Positions 33,813 to 45,268 of a stretch of DNA of 64,000 bases are shown in pieces (positions within the stretch are counted from its first letter, which is position 1; each line of letters starts with the position of its first letter). Origin of the DNA: Dioszegia crocea (taxonomy: Eukaryota > Basidiomycota > Tremellomycetes > Tremellales > Bulleribasidiaceae); contig BCKK01000001.1 in assembly GCA_001600615.1 (NCBI GenBank), positions 2,085,082 to 2,149,081 on the forward strand. Direction: 5' to 3'. Made by a program: the position numbers and the translations under genes. The notes beneath the pieces were generated by a model. It was not told the origin of the DNA. It was given only the letters and a program-made list of their open reading frames with translations, and searched no databases.

Positions 33813-36800
33813 ATGGTCTCTACACGATCATCACCCTTATCCTCTGCCTCTCCCTCTCCTCCGCCCACCAGCACTGCCATCGGAGCTCCAATAATACCCC
33901 ACTCAAATCCCGCCGACCCTCCGCGACCCCCATCCAGCTCTAGCTCCTTGAGCAACGACGATGACGCCGGGATGCCACCCTCGAGCCTCCCAGACGCCTC
34001 TGCGGAAGCTGATGAGGTCGATGGCGAAGATGGAGATTCCGAGGCTCCGACTGAACCCCTACCTAAGGGCGCATGGAGCGATAGCGATCTGACGGATCCG
34101 GATGATGACGACGAACAGGAGGAGGAAGTATTCCAAGGACCGCCAAAAGGGATAAGAGCATCTTCAAGCATTGATGATCGAAACAGTGCATCTGCAGAGG
34201 AGGAACCAGCGGGCCAGTCTACTCCCCAGGCTAGGTGAGTTATTGACCGCCTCATCTCCCTCGAGCCAGGTTTGATGTCCGGAGCTGACATCTCGTATAG
34301 CACATCTGCGAACATCCGACACGCTACTCCCTCAACCCAAAGACCTCGCACTCTCCCCACGGCGGATCCAGAACGTCCCCTACCCAATCGCCAACGTTTC
34401 GGATCACGCTCTCCTTCGCTGACACCACCTCCCCCTCCTGCCCGCCAGCTCCAGGACGCCTCAGGGGCCGGCCCACATTTGGCGGGATCCCCATCCTCGA
34501 TAACCTCTTCCCAAGGCACAAAGCGGAAACGTGACGGCCAGCAGGTCCAAGCTGCGACGGGAGCCTCTCCGGCAAGCGGCTCCATTGACGCTTCTTTGCC
34601 AAATGGGCATATCAATGAAAATGGCGTCGAGGATCTACAGGCGGGAGCTACAGGAAGTGCAACGGAAAATGTGGAAACACCGCCGAACGAATATCCAATA
34701 GCCAAGGTGCCGATGGAAGATCTGCCCCTGCCGGAAAATACCGATGATCCGGATGCTCAAATGGCATTCCTCGATGCGCTCGATGCGTTCGATGCGGAGG
34801 ATCTCGGTCAGACGGGTGGAAGTGGAGAGGATGTTGAGCCGGAGATGGAACTGGAAGCGGCGCCGGAGGCGGATGCACCGGAAACGGCTGGGGCAGAGGA
34901 CGGGGCGATGGAGGAGGAGGCAAGACCTGAAGAAGATGAGGCTAGGCCGGACGATCTTGGAGATGTACATCTGGACGATGTCGAGGGGATGGAGGGTGTA
35001 GAGGCGCTGGATTCTCGGCTAGCAGCGATTATTGAACCAGACCAGGTGGACGGTGTGGACATAACGGGTGAGCTTCCTCTAGAAACCGGTCTATTGTCTA
35101 GCTGACGGATCAGACTTATCGACAGCTGGTGCCCCTGTCATCGCAAGCGATATCGACCTGGAACATACCGCGCAGGCCGACGCAGAAGTTTCGGATCAAC
35201 CCCAGGACCTAGGCCCTACACCGTCCGCTGCCCCCACACCCGCTCTAGCTTCATCTTCGACAATACCCATCGTACATACCCATTCCTCACATGCTCCACC
35301 GCCCAGTCAAGCAGCTATGCGCGCACTGCTCACTCTCGAACTGAAATTCGCAACGTTGAGGGATAGACTGTATATCGAGCGTATGGAGGAAGCGGCCGAG
35401 GAAGAGGAGATGATTCTAAACGGTGAGTTCGAGCGAGATTACAAAACGCAGACTCTCAGCTGAAATAAACAGGCACACATCCGGCCCTCCAAATTCTATA
35501 CAAAACCCTATCACACCGACGAGAGCGGCTTCATGAATTGGCCAGTCGGCGCCACGCTCAAGCGATGGATCAGTTGAAGGTAATCCGTCAAGGCGAGCAA
35601 GATGCCGTTTGGTCGTGGTGGACAGTACGTATTTTTGGCCTGTTCCCGATGTTGGACTCTAGAGTGAAGGGTCAGTCGCTGATCTATAGGACGAACGGGA
35701 TCGGATGCACTGGGGCGAGTTTGAGCAGACGTGGAGCAAGCGGAGAAGATTGGCTAGGGAGAAGAATGAGATTGAGTCTGTGAGATGGGGTGAGTGTAAT
35801 TGTCCATTCGTCGCCTGGCTACTGCTGATAAATCTAGCTCGGCCTGTTCCGGTCGTGGGTGATCCCAGATTTAGCAAAGGCTTTGATTGGTCTGTTGGGC
35901 CTAGCCCTGCGAGGTTGTCGGCGGACGAGGGCAACCATGACTTAGCCCTGATGGAGGTACGTTAATGATCCCCACGACTGCGTCAGTCTCTAACAATGCA
36001 GCATCGACAAATGCAGCTTTCACGCCATGCTTCGCCTGCCACTTTCCCCCCTCTACCGAATTTCCCAATGACCCACCAGCAACACCCAGCCAATCCACCC
36101 CAACATCCTCAGCAGCCCCAACACCAGTCGAGTCAGTACGCACCGTATGCTGGTCCCACGTACGCCGAAGCTGCAGGGACGACATCCGGTGCAGGGACAG
36201 GCTACGGCGAGTCACCGCGGGTCCCCTCGGGCGGAGCTCCCAGATCTCGCCTCGGTACGCCAGCTGGCGGGGGTCCGTCCGTCATTGGCCGCCCTGCCCA
36301 GTCTTCTCAGTCACAGACATACGGCGGGCCCGGGCTGATGGATCACATGGCCTATCCACGGAACACCACCGCCCTGGGCCCATCATCCAGCGGATCCTCC
36401 ATCTCATTCTTCCAACCTCTATCTCAGACTCTATCGCAGCAGCAGAGAAGAGAAGGAAGAACCGTACCTACCGCTTCAACAATGTTCGGGCCAAATTCCA
36501 GTCACTCCAATACGAATTCCCCAATATCCCAAACCTTCCCATTCAACCAAACGCCTTCCTCACAGAATCTACCGTCAAATCCAAATGCCCTTTCGTCAAA
36601 CCCCAACGGGACTCAGAGCACCGTTACGTCTCTTACCCAGAATGGTGACTCCAAAGCTATCAAGCAGGAGAATATCGAGCATGGACCATGGGGTAATCGG
36701 GTACATGTGCCGATGGGTTTCGGTCTAGGCTTTGGGGTAGGCGGAGGTGGCAGTGGTAGCAGTACGGCAGGGTTCGGAACGCTAGGCTCGACAGCTACGC

Positions 36801-37602
36801 CTCCAAGCCTCGATCAACCTCCATCGTACACTGCCGTCTTTGCCGCTGGAGCTGGTGCGGGACTGAGCGAAGGTGTGGAGAAGGCGGCCAAGTCGGCGAT
36901 GTCCACTAGCAGACCGCCAACTCCAAATACGGCCCCTGGTGGTAGTCCGCGGGTGTCGAGTGTTGGCGGTAATGGTGGATTCTGGGGCAAAGCAGTGGGG
37001 AACGGGAATGGGAACGGGAATGGAAATGGCGATACGGCGAAAGGGACGCAAGATGTGGAGTCGGCCAATGGGAATACAGCCATCGAGGGCAAGTGGGGTG
37101 TTTCGCACGGATCCGAACAGCTCGGCTCTACGGGCACTCTGGCCCAGCGTGAGAGGGAAGATGAGAGAGAATCATGGGCGGGGGATAGAAAGCGGCAAGA
37201 GGAGAGTCAGCAGGCCAAATTGGATGATTTGAAACGGGAGCGGGAGAGACCGAAATATCCCGGTTTGGCGGATTATCTCGGGTCTGGCTCAGCGGCGCCA
37301 TTTGGAGGTGGGTTGGGGAGGATGGCAGTTAGATCGGGGACGGGAGGTCCATTAAGCCCGCCTGGGGTTGGTGTTTGTGAGTCATCTTTCCAGCCTATTC
37401 GTTCGGACTGGGTGGGATATACGGGCGTGTGGATATTTGCCACGTCGGGTATGGCAGTCCGAGTCCTGGAGATTGTATCCTGCGCGGCTACCAGTGATGC
37501 CACACCAGCAAAGAGCCGAGCTGACCTTCTGCAGCAAGATCGGGGTTCCCATCTCAGCCTCCTACGGCAATCCCAAATTCTCAAACCGCCTCGAGAAGCT
37601 AG
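33813..37602 (+). CDS. Large Sds3/Dep1-domain protein, probable Rpd3L histone deacetylase subunit
   Basis: About 1,140 residues in seven or so exons. N-terminal third: Ser/Pro-rich then strongly acidic (DPDDDDEQEEE; QAMFLDALDAFDAEDLG-like; repeated E/D). The core (about 35310-35790) reads AMRALLTLELKFATLRDRLY, ERMEEAAEEEEMILN, GTHPALQILYKTLSHRRERL, HELASRRHAQAMDQL, WSWWTDERDRMHWGEFEQTW, which is the Sds3-like domain found in Sds3 and Dep1, scaffold subunits of the Sin3-Rpd3L deacetylase. The long Pro/Gln/Ser/Asn-rich C-terminal region is probably disordered and contains a GNGNGN repeat (around 37002-37030). The final exon, joined through a GTGAGT donor at about 37377 and acceptor near 37534, ends in stop 37600-37602. 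Dep1 versus Sds3 identity cannot be settled; the acidic N-terminus favours Dep1. Confidence 0.82.
37002..37030 (+). repeat. Degenerate GGGAAC/GGGAAT hexamer repeat coding (Gly-Asn)n
   Basis: Four to five consecutive GGxAAy hexamers inside the disordered tail of the Sds3-like gene. Length changes by whole hexamers would preserve frame. Confidence 0.75.
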
Positions 37603-38041
37603 CTCGGCCTCAAAAGCGGGCCTACATGACCATCTGGGACCATCAGGTTGACGGTGTGGTAGTACTTGGTGAAGTGAAGAGGTGGATCTTTGTTGGGGCC
37701 TATAGATCTTGGCGGTCTTGCGAGTGTACCGAGTAATATCCATCTAATCACCACCGGTCCCCCAGGTGACAACAATTTTATAGGCCTTTCATCTATTGTT
37801 TGTAAACTAATTCTCCGCTCTAGTCTTGATGAAACCTGTTGTGACCGTTCAGTACAGCTTGGACCAGAACTGGTATGCTCCGAAGGAGTGACGACCATAT
37901 CACCCCCTAACACAGCCAGAGGGTGCCCCGCACGCAACTCGACGCGGTGACGAAATCGCGTGTGCGTTTCCAAATTCCGATCGTCGATGTCGTTCTCTAC
38001 ATCTTTCACACTTTATCACTCGCTAACTTGCACTGCCCAAA
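37603..38041. other. Intergenic region
   Basis: 3' UTR of the Sds3-like gene and promoter of the DUF4149-like gene. Short overlapping frames around 37640-37740 are not credible continuations because the in-frame stop at 37600 comes first. Nothing else seen. Confidence 0.5.
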
Positions 38042-38834
38042 ATGACTGTATTCCAGACTGCTTTGGCGCCTTTCACACTCAAGGGCTTCTACCTCCTTAC
38101 TTGGGGAACGACTTTGGGCGCGAATGTGTGGAACACCGTGGTAAGTGGAAGTGTTTTACGGTAGAGATCGATCCTGGCATAGCGACGGATATGGGATAAG
38201 ACTCAGGGACCCTGTCATCCCGAGATGATAGCTCGCGTTCCGAACTAACACACACGGATCTGTCGCTGACATGCTATAGGCCGGCTACCGCACTTTCAAA
38301 ACCCTNCCCCGAACAACATTTGGAACCCTCCAATCCCGCCTCACCCCTCTCTACTTCACATTCTCGACTCTTTCCTCCGCAACCCTGTTGCTTACCCACC
38401 TCTACTTCCACCCGGCGCTTATCTCTTCGTCGTCCCGGTTCGGTCCCCTGAACTGGCGCGGTTCAGAGGAAGGCCGCCAGGGCCTCTTGATCCTCGGCGC
38501 GCTCTTGCCCCAGGCCATCAACTGGCTGTACGCAGGACCCAAGTCCACCGAGAAGATGTTTGAGAGGCACAGGCTCGAGAGGCTAGAGGGTAAGGCGCAC
38601 GATGAGGCTACTGTGAGTTCATCTCGTCTGGCCGAGGATCTTAATAGCTTTCACTTGTCCTTGATCGGTCAAGACCGGCCTCCGAACGAGCGCGTGTTGA
38701 AGCTGACTCATCAGCCCTCTGAGGCCATGCAGAAGCTCAACAAGTCCTTCGCGGCCCTCCACGGTCTCGTTTCCAGCCTCAACACCGTCTCCTTCTTCTC
38801 TCTCGTCGGTCTCGGTCTTGCCGTGAGCATGTAA
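38042..38834 (+). CDS. DUF4149/TMEM205-like four-helix membrane protein
   Basis: About 185 residues in three exons. Hydrophobic segments: KGFYLLTWGTTLGANVW, LTPLYFTFSTLSSATLLL, RQGLLILGALLPQAINWLY and LNTVSFFSLVGLGLAVSM, with the layout of the small TMEM205-like (DUF4149) fungal proteins. The second intron (38613-38714, ending GCTGACTCATCAG) is 102 nt, a multiple of three, so reading through it leaves an open frame; splicing is preferred because of its strong branch motif. The ambiguous base at 38306 falls in a CTN codon, which is Leu whatever the base. A role in membrane homeostasis is unknown. Confidence 0.8.
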
Positions 38835-39214
38835 GCTGGGCAGGAGGAGTCAGAAGTTACGAGTATAGATGAAAGTTTGGAGCTGCGCTAGAGGAGTGTG
38901 TGTCGTCGGATGCCTGGCAGGTCTGTTGGTAGTGAGGCGAGGCGGTCCCTAGACAGGATGTATCGACTGCACAATCACCTCTTCGAGTTGGAGCTGGTTA
39001 TCTGTCTCTCCGAGGTGCGCTTGGCGTGTTCACGGAAAGCGCAGGCGCTGGTGTACAAGCTGAGACGATACATGTCTGCGGGATGACATTCACTGGTTCT
39101 ATATGGCTATGATACAAATGGTAACGTTCTGGTGAAGGCAATGGCAGGCCCCTCATTCTACTCCTTTCTCACTCTGCACCACCTCGCCTAGTCATGACGG
39201 GTCTGCACGCTCCA
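38835..39214. other. Convergent 3' intergenic region
   Basis: 3' UTRs of the DUF4149-like and MARVEL-like genes. Nothing else seen. Confidence 0.5.
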
Positions 39215-40995
39215 TCATCTATACCCGCCATAGCCCGGCGGCGCGGGGAGCCCACCCTGACCATACACCTGCTGAGGCGAAGGTGTCCGTACCTGAGAGC
39301 TCTGCATAAGAGAAGCGCGAACTTGAGCGTCTAATGAAATCAGCTCAGGTCCAAAACACTTCTTCGTGGTGAACTCACAAGGATCAGAATATGCCAATTG
39401 CATCGTGCGACTGGGCGCATCTGCCGCAACACCAGCAAGTGGGAAGGCATGTCCTGCAGCCTGTACCGGCTCCATCCTCGGCTCATACCTCTCCCTAGGC
39501 ACCAGCGGCGCTGTAACACTTGGCTGGTTGTACAACCCCACATCCCGCTCGGGGTCCAAGGGACGGTTATACGATACGTCCGTCAGAGCCTTTTCGTTGT
39601 ATGTTTCTTGCGTTTCGTCGTGGTCGCCTCGATTCTGAACATGGGTGTAGCCTAGACCCATGGTATGGGCGATAGGTGATGAGGGAGGTTGGAAAGAAGG
39701 TTCGTGTAGCCTTTCTCGGCGGAAAGTGAGGACGGCAAGAATGGTGAGTGCGATCCAACCGCCTGGAATGTTAGCTTGATCGACGTGGTCATCTTTTATG
39801 AGTTAGAAGCTCACCGAATGCAAGCCATGAGAATACAGCGCAAGCCTTCTTTGTAGTGCACCACTGGTCCAGGCCATTCTTGAAGTCGTCGCCGAGGGAG
39901 GCATGGGGGTCCTTCTCTGCTGCTCTGCATCCTGGAGCGGCGAAGGCTACAGAATATCAGCTTCTGATCTATTCCGTACATCAAGTGTTGTATGATGAAA
40001 CCCTGACTCACCGCTCACGGTGACAATTAAGCACGCGATGATGTCCATAATCGTGCCGAAGATGTGAAGGATCAGGGTCGATCGGGCTTGCTGAAGAAAC
40101 TGCGCTGGCCGCTTGAGCTTGTCCCATCTGTCGTACATAAGCTGCAGTCACTTTTAACGTCAAGGAACAAGCAGCCTACCGGTCGTATATAAGAGGTACC
40201 GTGAGTAGGAAGACCGTAAGGAAGAAATTAGAAAGCAGAAGGAAGATTGTGAAGCCTGTTCCACCAGCTGCAATGTCAGCTATGACTCCGTGTGAAGGGT
40301 GATCCGCAAACGCTCTCTCCGACGACGGCCACACTGAAGCCTTTGAAGATGGAAAGGGAAGATATGCACGTGAAAGGAGAACAGAGAAGGGATTAACAGA
40401 TGGTGATCGGCAGCCTCCAAAAGGGAGGAAGGAGGACTCACACACGCCAAACCACTTTGCTTGAAAGCCCGCCGTCGCCCCTATCGTACATGCAGCGAGG
40501 AAGGTGAAGAAGACCTAGAGTAGGTGAGTAAATGGACCAGTACTTCTGGATTGGCCAGAAGGCGAATGATACTTACAGTAACAAGGTGTATCCACATGTG
40601 CGACTTTGGGAGCGTGGGCTGCATGATGATTAGCGAGTGTATCACGCCGCAAGGACAGCGAGATTCGTAATAGAGCATAGGTCTATCATGTAGGGTGAAT
40701 ATATGGAAAAGTGAAGGTGAAGTGGAAGGAATGGGAGCGAAATCCAGCGAGGAATGATCTTAATGATCCCAACAATCCGTCGGAAAGTGCAGTATACGAC
40801 ACTCATCCAAACAAAACTCACCTCTTCGTATGATGGACCATCCACAAATGGGTCACTCCTCTCCCTTCTCCTTTGTCCTGAAGTCTTCTTCTCCTGCTTC
40901 TGGAGCACGGAATGTAGATTGTCGCCCGAGCCTGACCTGAACATCCCGGTCGCTTTGGTTCCAGCGGACGAAGCGAAGGATTTCAGCTTGTCCAT
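39215..40995 (-). CDS. MARVEL-like four-span membrane protein
   Basis: About 340 residues. Exon 1 (40822-40995) encodes a polar N-terminus MDKLKSFASSAGTKATGMFR, SGDNLHSVLQKQEKK and VDGPSYEE. It joins through a 203-nt intron, ending CTAATCATCATGCAG, to PTLPKSHMWIHLVTVFFTFL. Four membrane spans follow: VFFTFLAACTIGATAGF, FTIFLLLSNFFLTVFLLTVPL, LILHIFGTIMDIIACLIVTVS and FSWLAFGGWIALTILAVL, with the two-plus-two spacing of fungal MARVEL-type proteins. The C-terminal tail (about 150 residues) is cytoplasmic, Pro/Gln-rich, ending APPGYGGYR. A shorter start (MQPTLP, ATG at 40624) lies inside intron 1 and could be used by an unspliced transcript. Confidence 0.8.
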
Positions 40996-41570
40996 CGTGG
41001 CTGTTGATTTGCGTGTTTGGTATGGCGCTGAAGAGGGAGGAGAGGATGTCAAGGAGCAATTGTGTGGTGCAGGTGCTGTTGGATGGAGTTTATGCGTAGT
41101 GTTGATGATGGGTGTGAAAGGGAGAGATAGATGTTGTTGTTGACTGAAAAGAGGGCAAGGTTGAGTGACAATTCTACGCAGTTTCTGAGGTGCCTTTCTG
41201 CCAAGGGATACAGCCTTTGAAGGCTTGTGTGATCTCTTTCTGACCTCCGCTCTGGCAGCGATGTGCTGGTAGTTCGTATATGTTATAGGCGAAAGCGATG
41301 CAGCACAGCATGGAGGTTTGGGGGTCCAGTCAAAAATGACGCAGTTGGGTGGCAAAAGTCGAAAGTCAATCGCGTAAGGGTGGCTGGTCAAAGACAGACA
41401 GGTGGTCTCGGCCAGGGGTGGACTGGACAGTGTCTCTGACGCACTAGAATGCTGATCCTATCTACTGGTGTATGTACAACGGAACGATAATAGGAGGTGT
41501 TTGCCACAGTCGTAGTGAACCCCCGAGTGATATTCGTCAAGAATGGTGAACCCTGCCAGCGGGCGCAATT
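40996..41570. other. Intergenic region between the MARVEL-like and rhomboid genes
   Basis: Promoter and leader of the MARVEL-like gene (both genes are on the minus strand). The open frame that continues upstream of the ATG at 40995 has no upstream ATG in frame that I could support. Nothing else seen. Confidence 0.45.
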
Positions 41571-43702
41571 TCACAACTCCAGCATTCGCCTGGTACTTTG
41601 TACGGTCGTCTGCGTGATTCCCTGTATCCACTCAGCCACCTCCCACGACTTAGGATAGATATGAAACACTTACGGTGCCCGAGCAGTAATTGTTTGCAAC
41701 AACAGGAATGCAACTGAGGTATTTACACCACGTACACGCCGCATTGGGATCGGCCGTGACTGTCAATCAGCCGCTGGCCAGCCTTGCAGATGGTACAGAG
41801 ATGACTCACAGAAATTGCGATAGGTAAGAAAGAACGCCATGACTGTCAATGCCGCCGCTACTACTCTCATTCCCCATAGGACAAAGCGGTGTGTCCGGGT
41901 TTCTGAGATTGACGGATAGAGGATGGTGCCGAGGAGGAGACCGATGGCAAAGCCGCCTAGATGGGCTAGACCATCCACCGCATTGGGTCTGTGAAGTCAG
42001 CGTACAGTTTTAGGAGTTGTTGATCGGAAGTCGAACTCACATATACCCGATAGCTATCCCGATCACGAATTCAACAGCTAACAAGAAAGCCTGGAGGTGT
42101 CAGCCGCTTCCTAGTCCCTTGCTGCACCTAATCAGCTCACCTTAAGCTTTGGCCGCTCTTCGTATTTCCAATGCATGAGCAAGTCGACCAGCACACAGGC
42201 ATTCTTAGGTCCATCAGCAGGCTTACTCTCGCAGGCGGGGAACCACTCACGACAGCAAACAAAGCGCCAGAAGCCCCAGCACTAGGTATTCCCACTCTGG
42301 AGAAGTTACCACCCAGGATGAACCCATATATCCCTCCCGCAAAGTATACAATCAAGTATGGGATGGAGCCTGACTACATCAGCTTGCATATCAAACCGAC
42401 CGATCCGCTTGACTCACCCATTTCCCGCTCGACCTGGGCACCGGCAGTCATCTGCGCCACCATATTCAAAATTAGATGGATGATCCCGACATGCAGAAAG
42501 ATCGGCACGAAGAATCGCCATGTTTGGTCAGGCGTACCGGTCGCCGTTAACCCATGCCCGCAGATCTGGGCTAGGGAGCATGTCGATGTAGGTGGGCTAA
42601 TCTGTCAGTGCTGAATTTTGTCGGATTCCGTCGTCCAGCACTTACTTATTTAGATCATTCAGACATGCAAAGTTGAAAGATGGAGGGATATACGCAACGA
42701 GTTTCATGCATGGCGGGAATCTCGCTCCGATGTTGATGAGCACCGATGGAGTGGGGCCGATCATATAGTTGAATGTTGGTCGAGTCGCGATGGGATTGCC
42801 AGTCAATGCGTTGTTTTGGACAATCTCATATATCATGACTCCAATCATGACTTATATGTGTATCAGCTGTTGTCATATGTAATACGCCTCGAGAACTCAC
42901 CCGCTGTCAAGATCCAAGTCATCACGGGCCATCTTTGACCTGGCACGCTCCTCCTTTTCCTCTCTATAGCTTGATCCACCGGCACTTTCGCCCTATCCCA
43001 GCCAAATAGCCCTAGAACCCTATCCAGACCCGTCGGAAAGAGGAGTAGAGTCATCAAGCGACTCTCTTTCCTCACATTTACATTCTCCAGGGGCGGCCAG
43101 GAAGCTGACACCTCATCATACGGCTGATGTTTCCCCTCCCCATACGTCCCATTCAACACCGCTCCATCCCGCGCACCCATATTGGCCGCTCCGCTGACCA
43201 GACCTCGCATCTCCAATTCGTCATCAGGCCCAGCTGATGCCGGACGGGGATGCTTAGAGCGATAATAGTCCCCTTCCTCGTCGATATAGCTCAGACCGCC
43301 GGTGGTCATGTTGGAGGGCTTATTTTTTAGGTGTCGACCCCCACTGCCATCATCGGACAGTGGTACGGAGCCTGTGGCAGGAAGTGGGGCGTAGCGAGAG
43401 GCAGTAGAGAGAGATCGCTGAGATGCAGAATCCCAGGGACCTATCGAGGTGGAGGATTGCACAGCAGGCGGGCCATCACCGCGGCCGGTCGGATGGAGCG
43501 ATTGGGACCCGTACGGATCATTATACGCGTCGACATTCTGCGAACGCCGATTGTAGGCAGCGTCCGCTGACGAGTGATGAAGGTATCCAGAAGAGCTGAT
43601 GTCGTCCTGGGTGTCATATGTGCTGTACAGAGGGGTCGATACCTGTGCCTGGGGAAAGGGTTGGTATCCAGGCTGATTCGTTGTTGGTGGGAGGTATGAC
43701 AT
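41571..43702 (-). CDS. Rhomboid-family intramembrane serine protease
   Basis: About 560 residues. The first 220 are a cytoplasmic Ser/Pro/Tyr/Gln-rich tail (MSYLPPTTNQPGYQPFPQAQ...). The rhomboid core starts at WPVMTWILTAG, then an extended first lumenal loop with Cys residues, FFVPIFLHVGIIHLILNM, REMGSIPYLIVYFAGGIYGF, the catalytic-serine helix GIPSAGASGALFAVVAC (GxSG) and the catalytic-histidine helix VDGLAHLGGFAIGLLLG. Both active-site residues are present, so it should be an active protease rather than an iRhom. It is a secretory-pathway type rhomboid by its long N-terminus and 6+1 layout. The last short exon (ITQTTVQSTRRMLEL) is inferred from a GTAAGT donor and CAG acceptor; the alternative is a few codons of read-through. 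Confidence 0.92.
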
Positions 43703-44192
43703 GACGCTACATAGAGCTCAGCTCCAATATGATCCGTTCGAGATGTCTCTCTGACCTACATGACAGATTCTGACACGTTTTGGAATTCTCTGGACCCGAA
43801 TGATGGCCGTTCAGCGGCCGAGGGACGAGTGATGGGTCGGAAAATCTGCCCGGCAAGCCGGATGCCTCTAAGGTGCTGAGGATTTTTTGATTGTCGAACC
43901 TTCTGATTCCACTCAGTCGATGATTTGAGTCTCTGATGTGAGTGTAAGAGTCAAGATGATGGTGAAAGTGAGGATGAAAGGCTGTTGGAAGGGTGGCTGC
44001 TGCGTAGAGTTTGGCGCATGTTTCGACGTGTTTCAGCCTCAGCTTCCGACGGAACAGGGTGACGTAAAGGGGCCAGAAGGGGACTCCATTGAGCCCGAGC
44101 AGAAGGCATCTTACATCGGCTACATCGCATTCCTGATACCCTTCTAGCGGCTCATACTCTCGACCGATCTCCCAAACTCAGCTTGATCATTC
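43703..44192. other. Divergent promoter (rhomboid / DinB-fold protein)
   Basis: No gene recognised. The frame 43938-44147 has no features suggesting coding. Confidence 0.5.
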
Positions 44193-45159
44193 ATGGCACC
44201 ACCCAAGCAACGGCAGGCGAGTTTGAACCACTTCTTAGCTGGCCCCGCTTTGACCTCACTTCCCAAATCGACGCAAGGGGATATCGACGAGGCTGAGGAT
44301 CATGCACGAGCTCTCTTGGAGCTCAGCATAGCTCTGATAGATGCCGCACTGGATATCATCGAGAATCATATACGGACCGATGAGGAATTGCAAAGACCCA
44401 GTCAGCTCATGCCCGGCGGCACGGTTGGTAAACATTTCAGACATGTGAGTGTGGACTCGTATCGAGGAAGGTTTTGGCTGATCGACCAGATCATTGAGAT
44501 GTTCCAAGCCTTTCTTCTTCCTCTGCAAGATCCTTCCGAATCCAGCTCATCATCATCCTTAGCCACGATTGAGATGAATTATGACGCACCCCTGCCCAGC
44601 TCCCGCCGCTCGATCGCGCGATCCCTACCTGCTTGTCGATCCGCCATGAAGGAAGTTAGACAGGGCCTTGAGGAGTGGGACCAGTCTACCCGGACGAGCC
44701 CACATCGGGGTGGTCCGAGTGGGGCGGAGAAAGCGGGACTGGCTTTGGAGATGCAACGTCGAGTAAGACTGGTCGCTGTGACGCCGACCCAGCAGGTCAT
44801 GGAGAGCAGCGTCGGCAGGGAGGTCAGTGATCTTCAGTGTCGGTGTCATATTACGTTGACGCTTCATTCAGTTGTGGTTCTGTTCTTTACATGCGATACA
44901 TCATTTCTCAATGTTGAGAACGATAGCAGTGCACGAGCTAGTAAGTCAAGCTTTGCTCCACGAGGCGAAAAGGATGCTGACCGCATAGGGTTTATCGCTT
45001 CCGGTCGAATTCGGTACAGCTCCATCTACGCTTTTGTGAGCCATATCAGACCATCCGCATCATCAGCAGAGCTCTGACCAATTCAGATACCGAGCGCAAG
45101 ATTCGAAATCGAGCCCCGAATATGAAACCAGCCAGTCCGCAGTGAAGAGCAAGCTGTAA
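44193..45159 (+). CDS. DinB-fold (DinB/YfiT-like four-helix) protein
   Basis: About 260 residues in five exons. Starts MAPPKQRQASLNHFLAGPAL. The sequence has the DinB layout: helix 1 (ALLELSIALIDAALDIIENH), GGTVGKHFRH just before a 45-nt intron ending GCTGATCGACCAG, then IIEMFQAFLLPL, MNYDAPLPSSRRSI, helix 3, and the second histidine block LWFCSLHAIHHFSMLRTIAV, followed by LPVEFGTAPSTLLYRAQ. The His residues of GKHFRH and HAIHH are where DinB proteins bind a divalent metal. Bacterial relatives include thiol-dependent transferases; fungal members are uncharacterised. The stop is at 45157-45159 after a last exon encoding SAVKSKL. Confidence 0.78.
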
Positions 45160-45268
45160 TTTGGTTCAAGATTCGCAGATTTCTCGGATGTCTCTGTTGT
45201 ACAGCATAATGATATCTACAACGTCCGGTGTGTGTGTCTTAGACACGGCATGTACACATCTAAGCTCA

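Noticed and set aside
33713..34705. 330-codon minus-strand open frame
   Set aside because: It is antisense to the Sds3-like gene, whose acidic GA-rich codons leave the opposite strand open by composition. No family resemblance.
37603..37743. Alternative last exon of the Sds3-like gene encoding a KIGVPISASYGNP string
   Set aside because: The phase of the preceding donor places the reading in another frame, which ends at 37602 with a Ser/Pro/Gln composition matching the rest of the tail.
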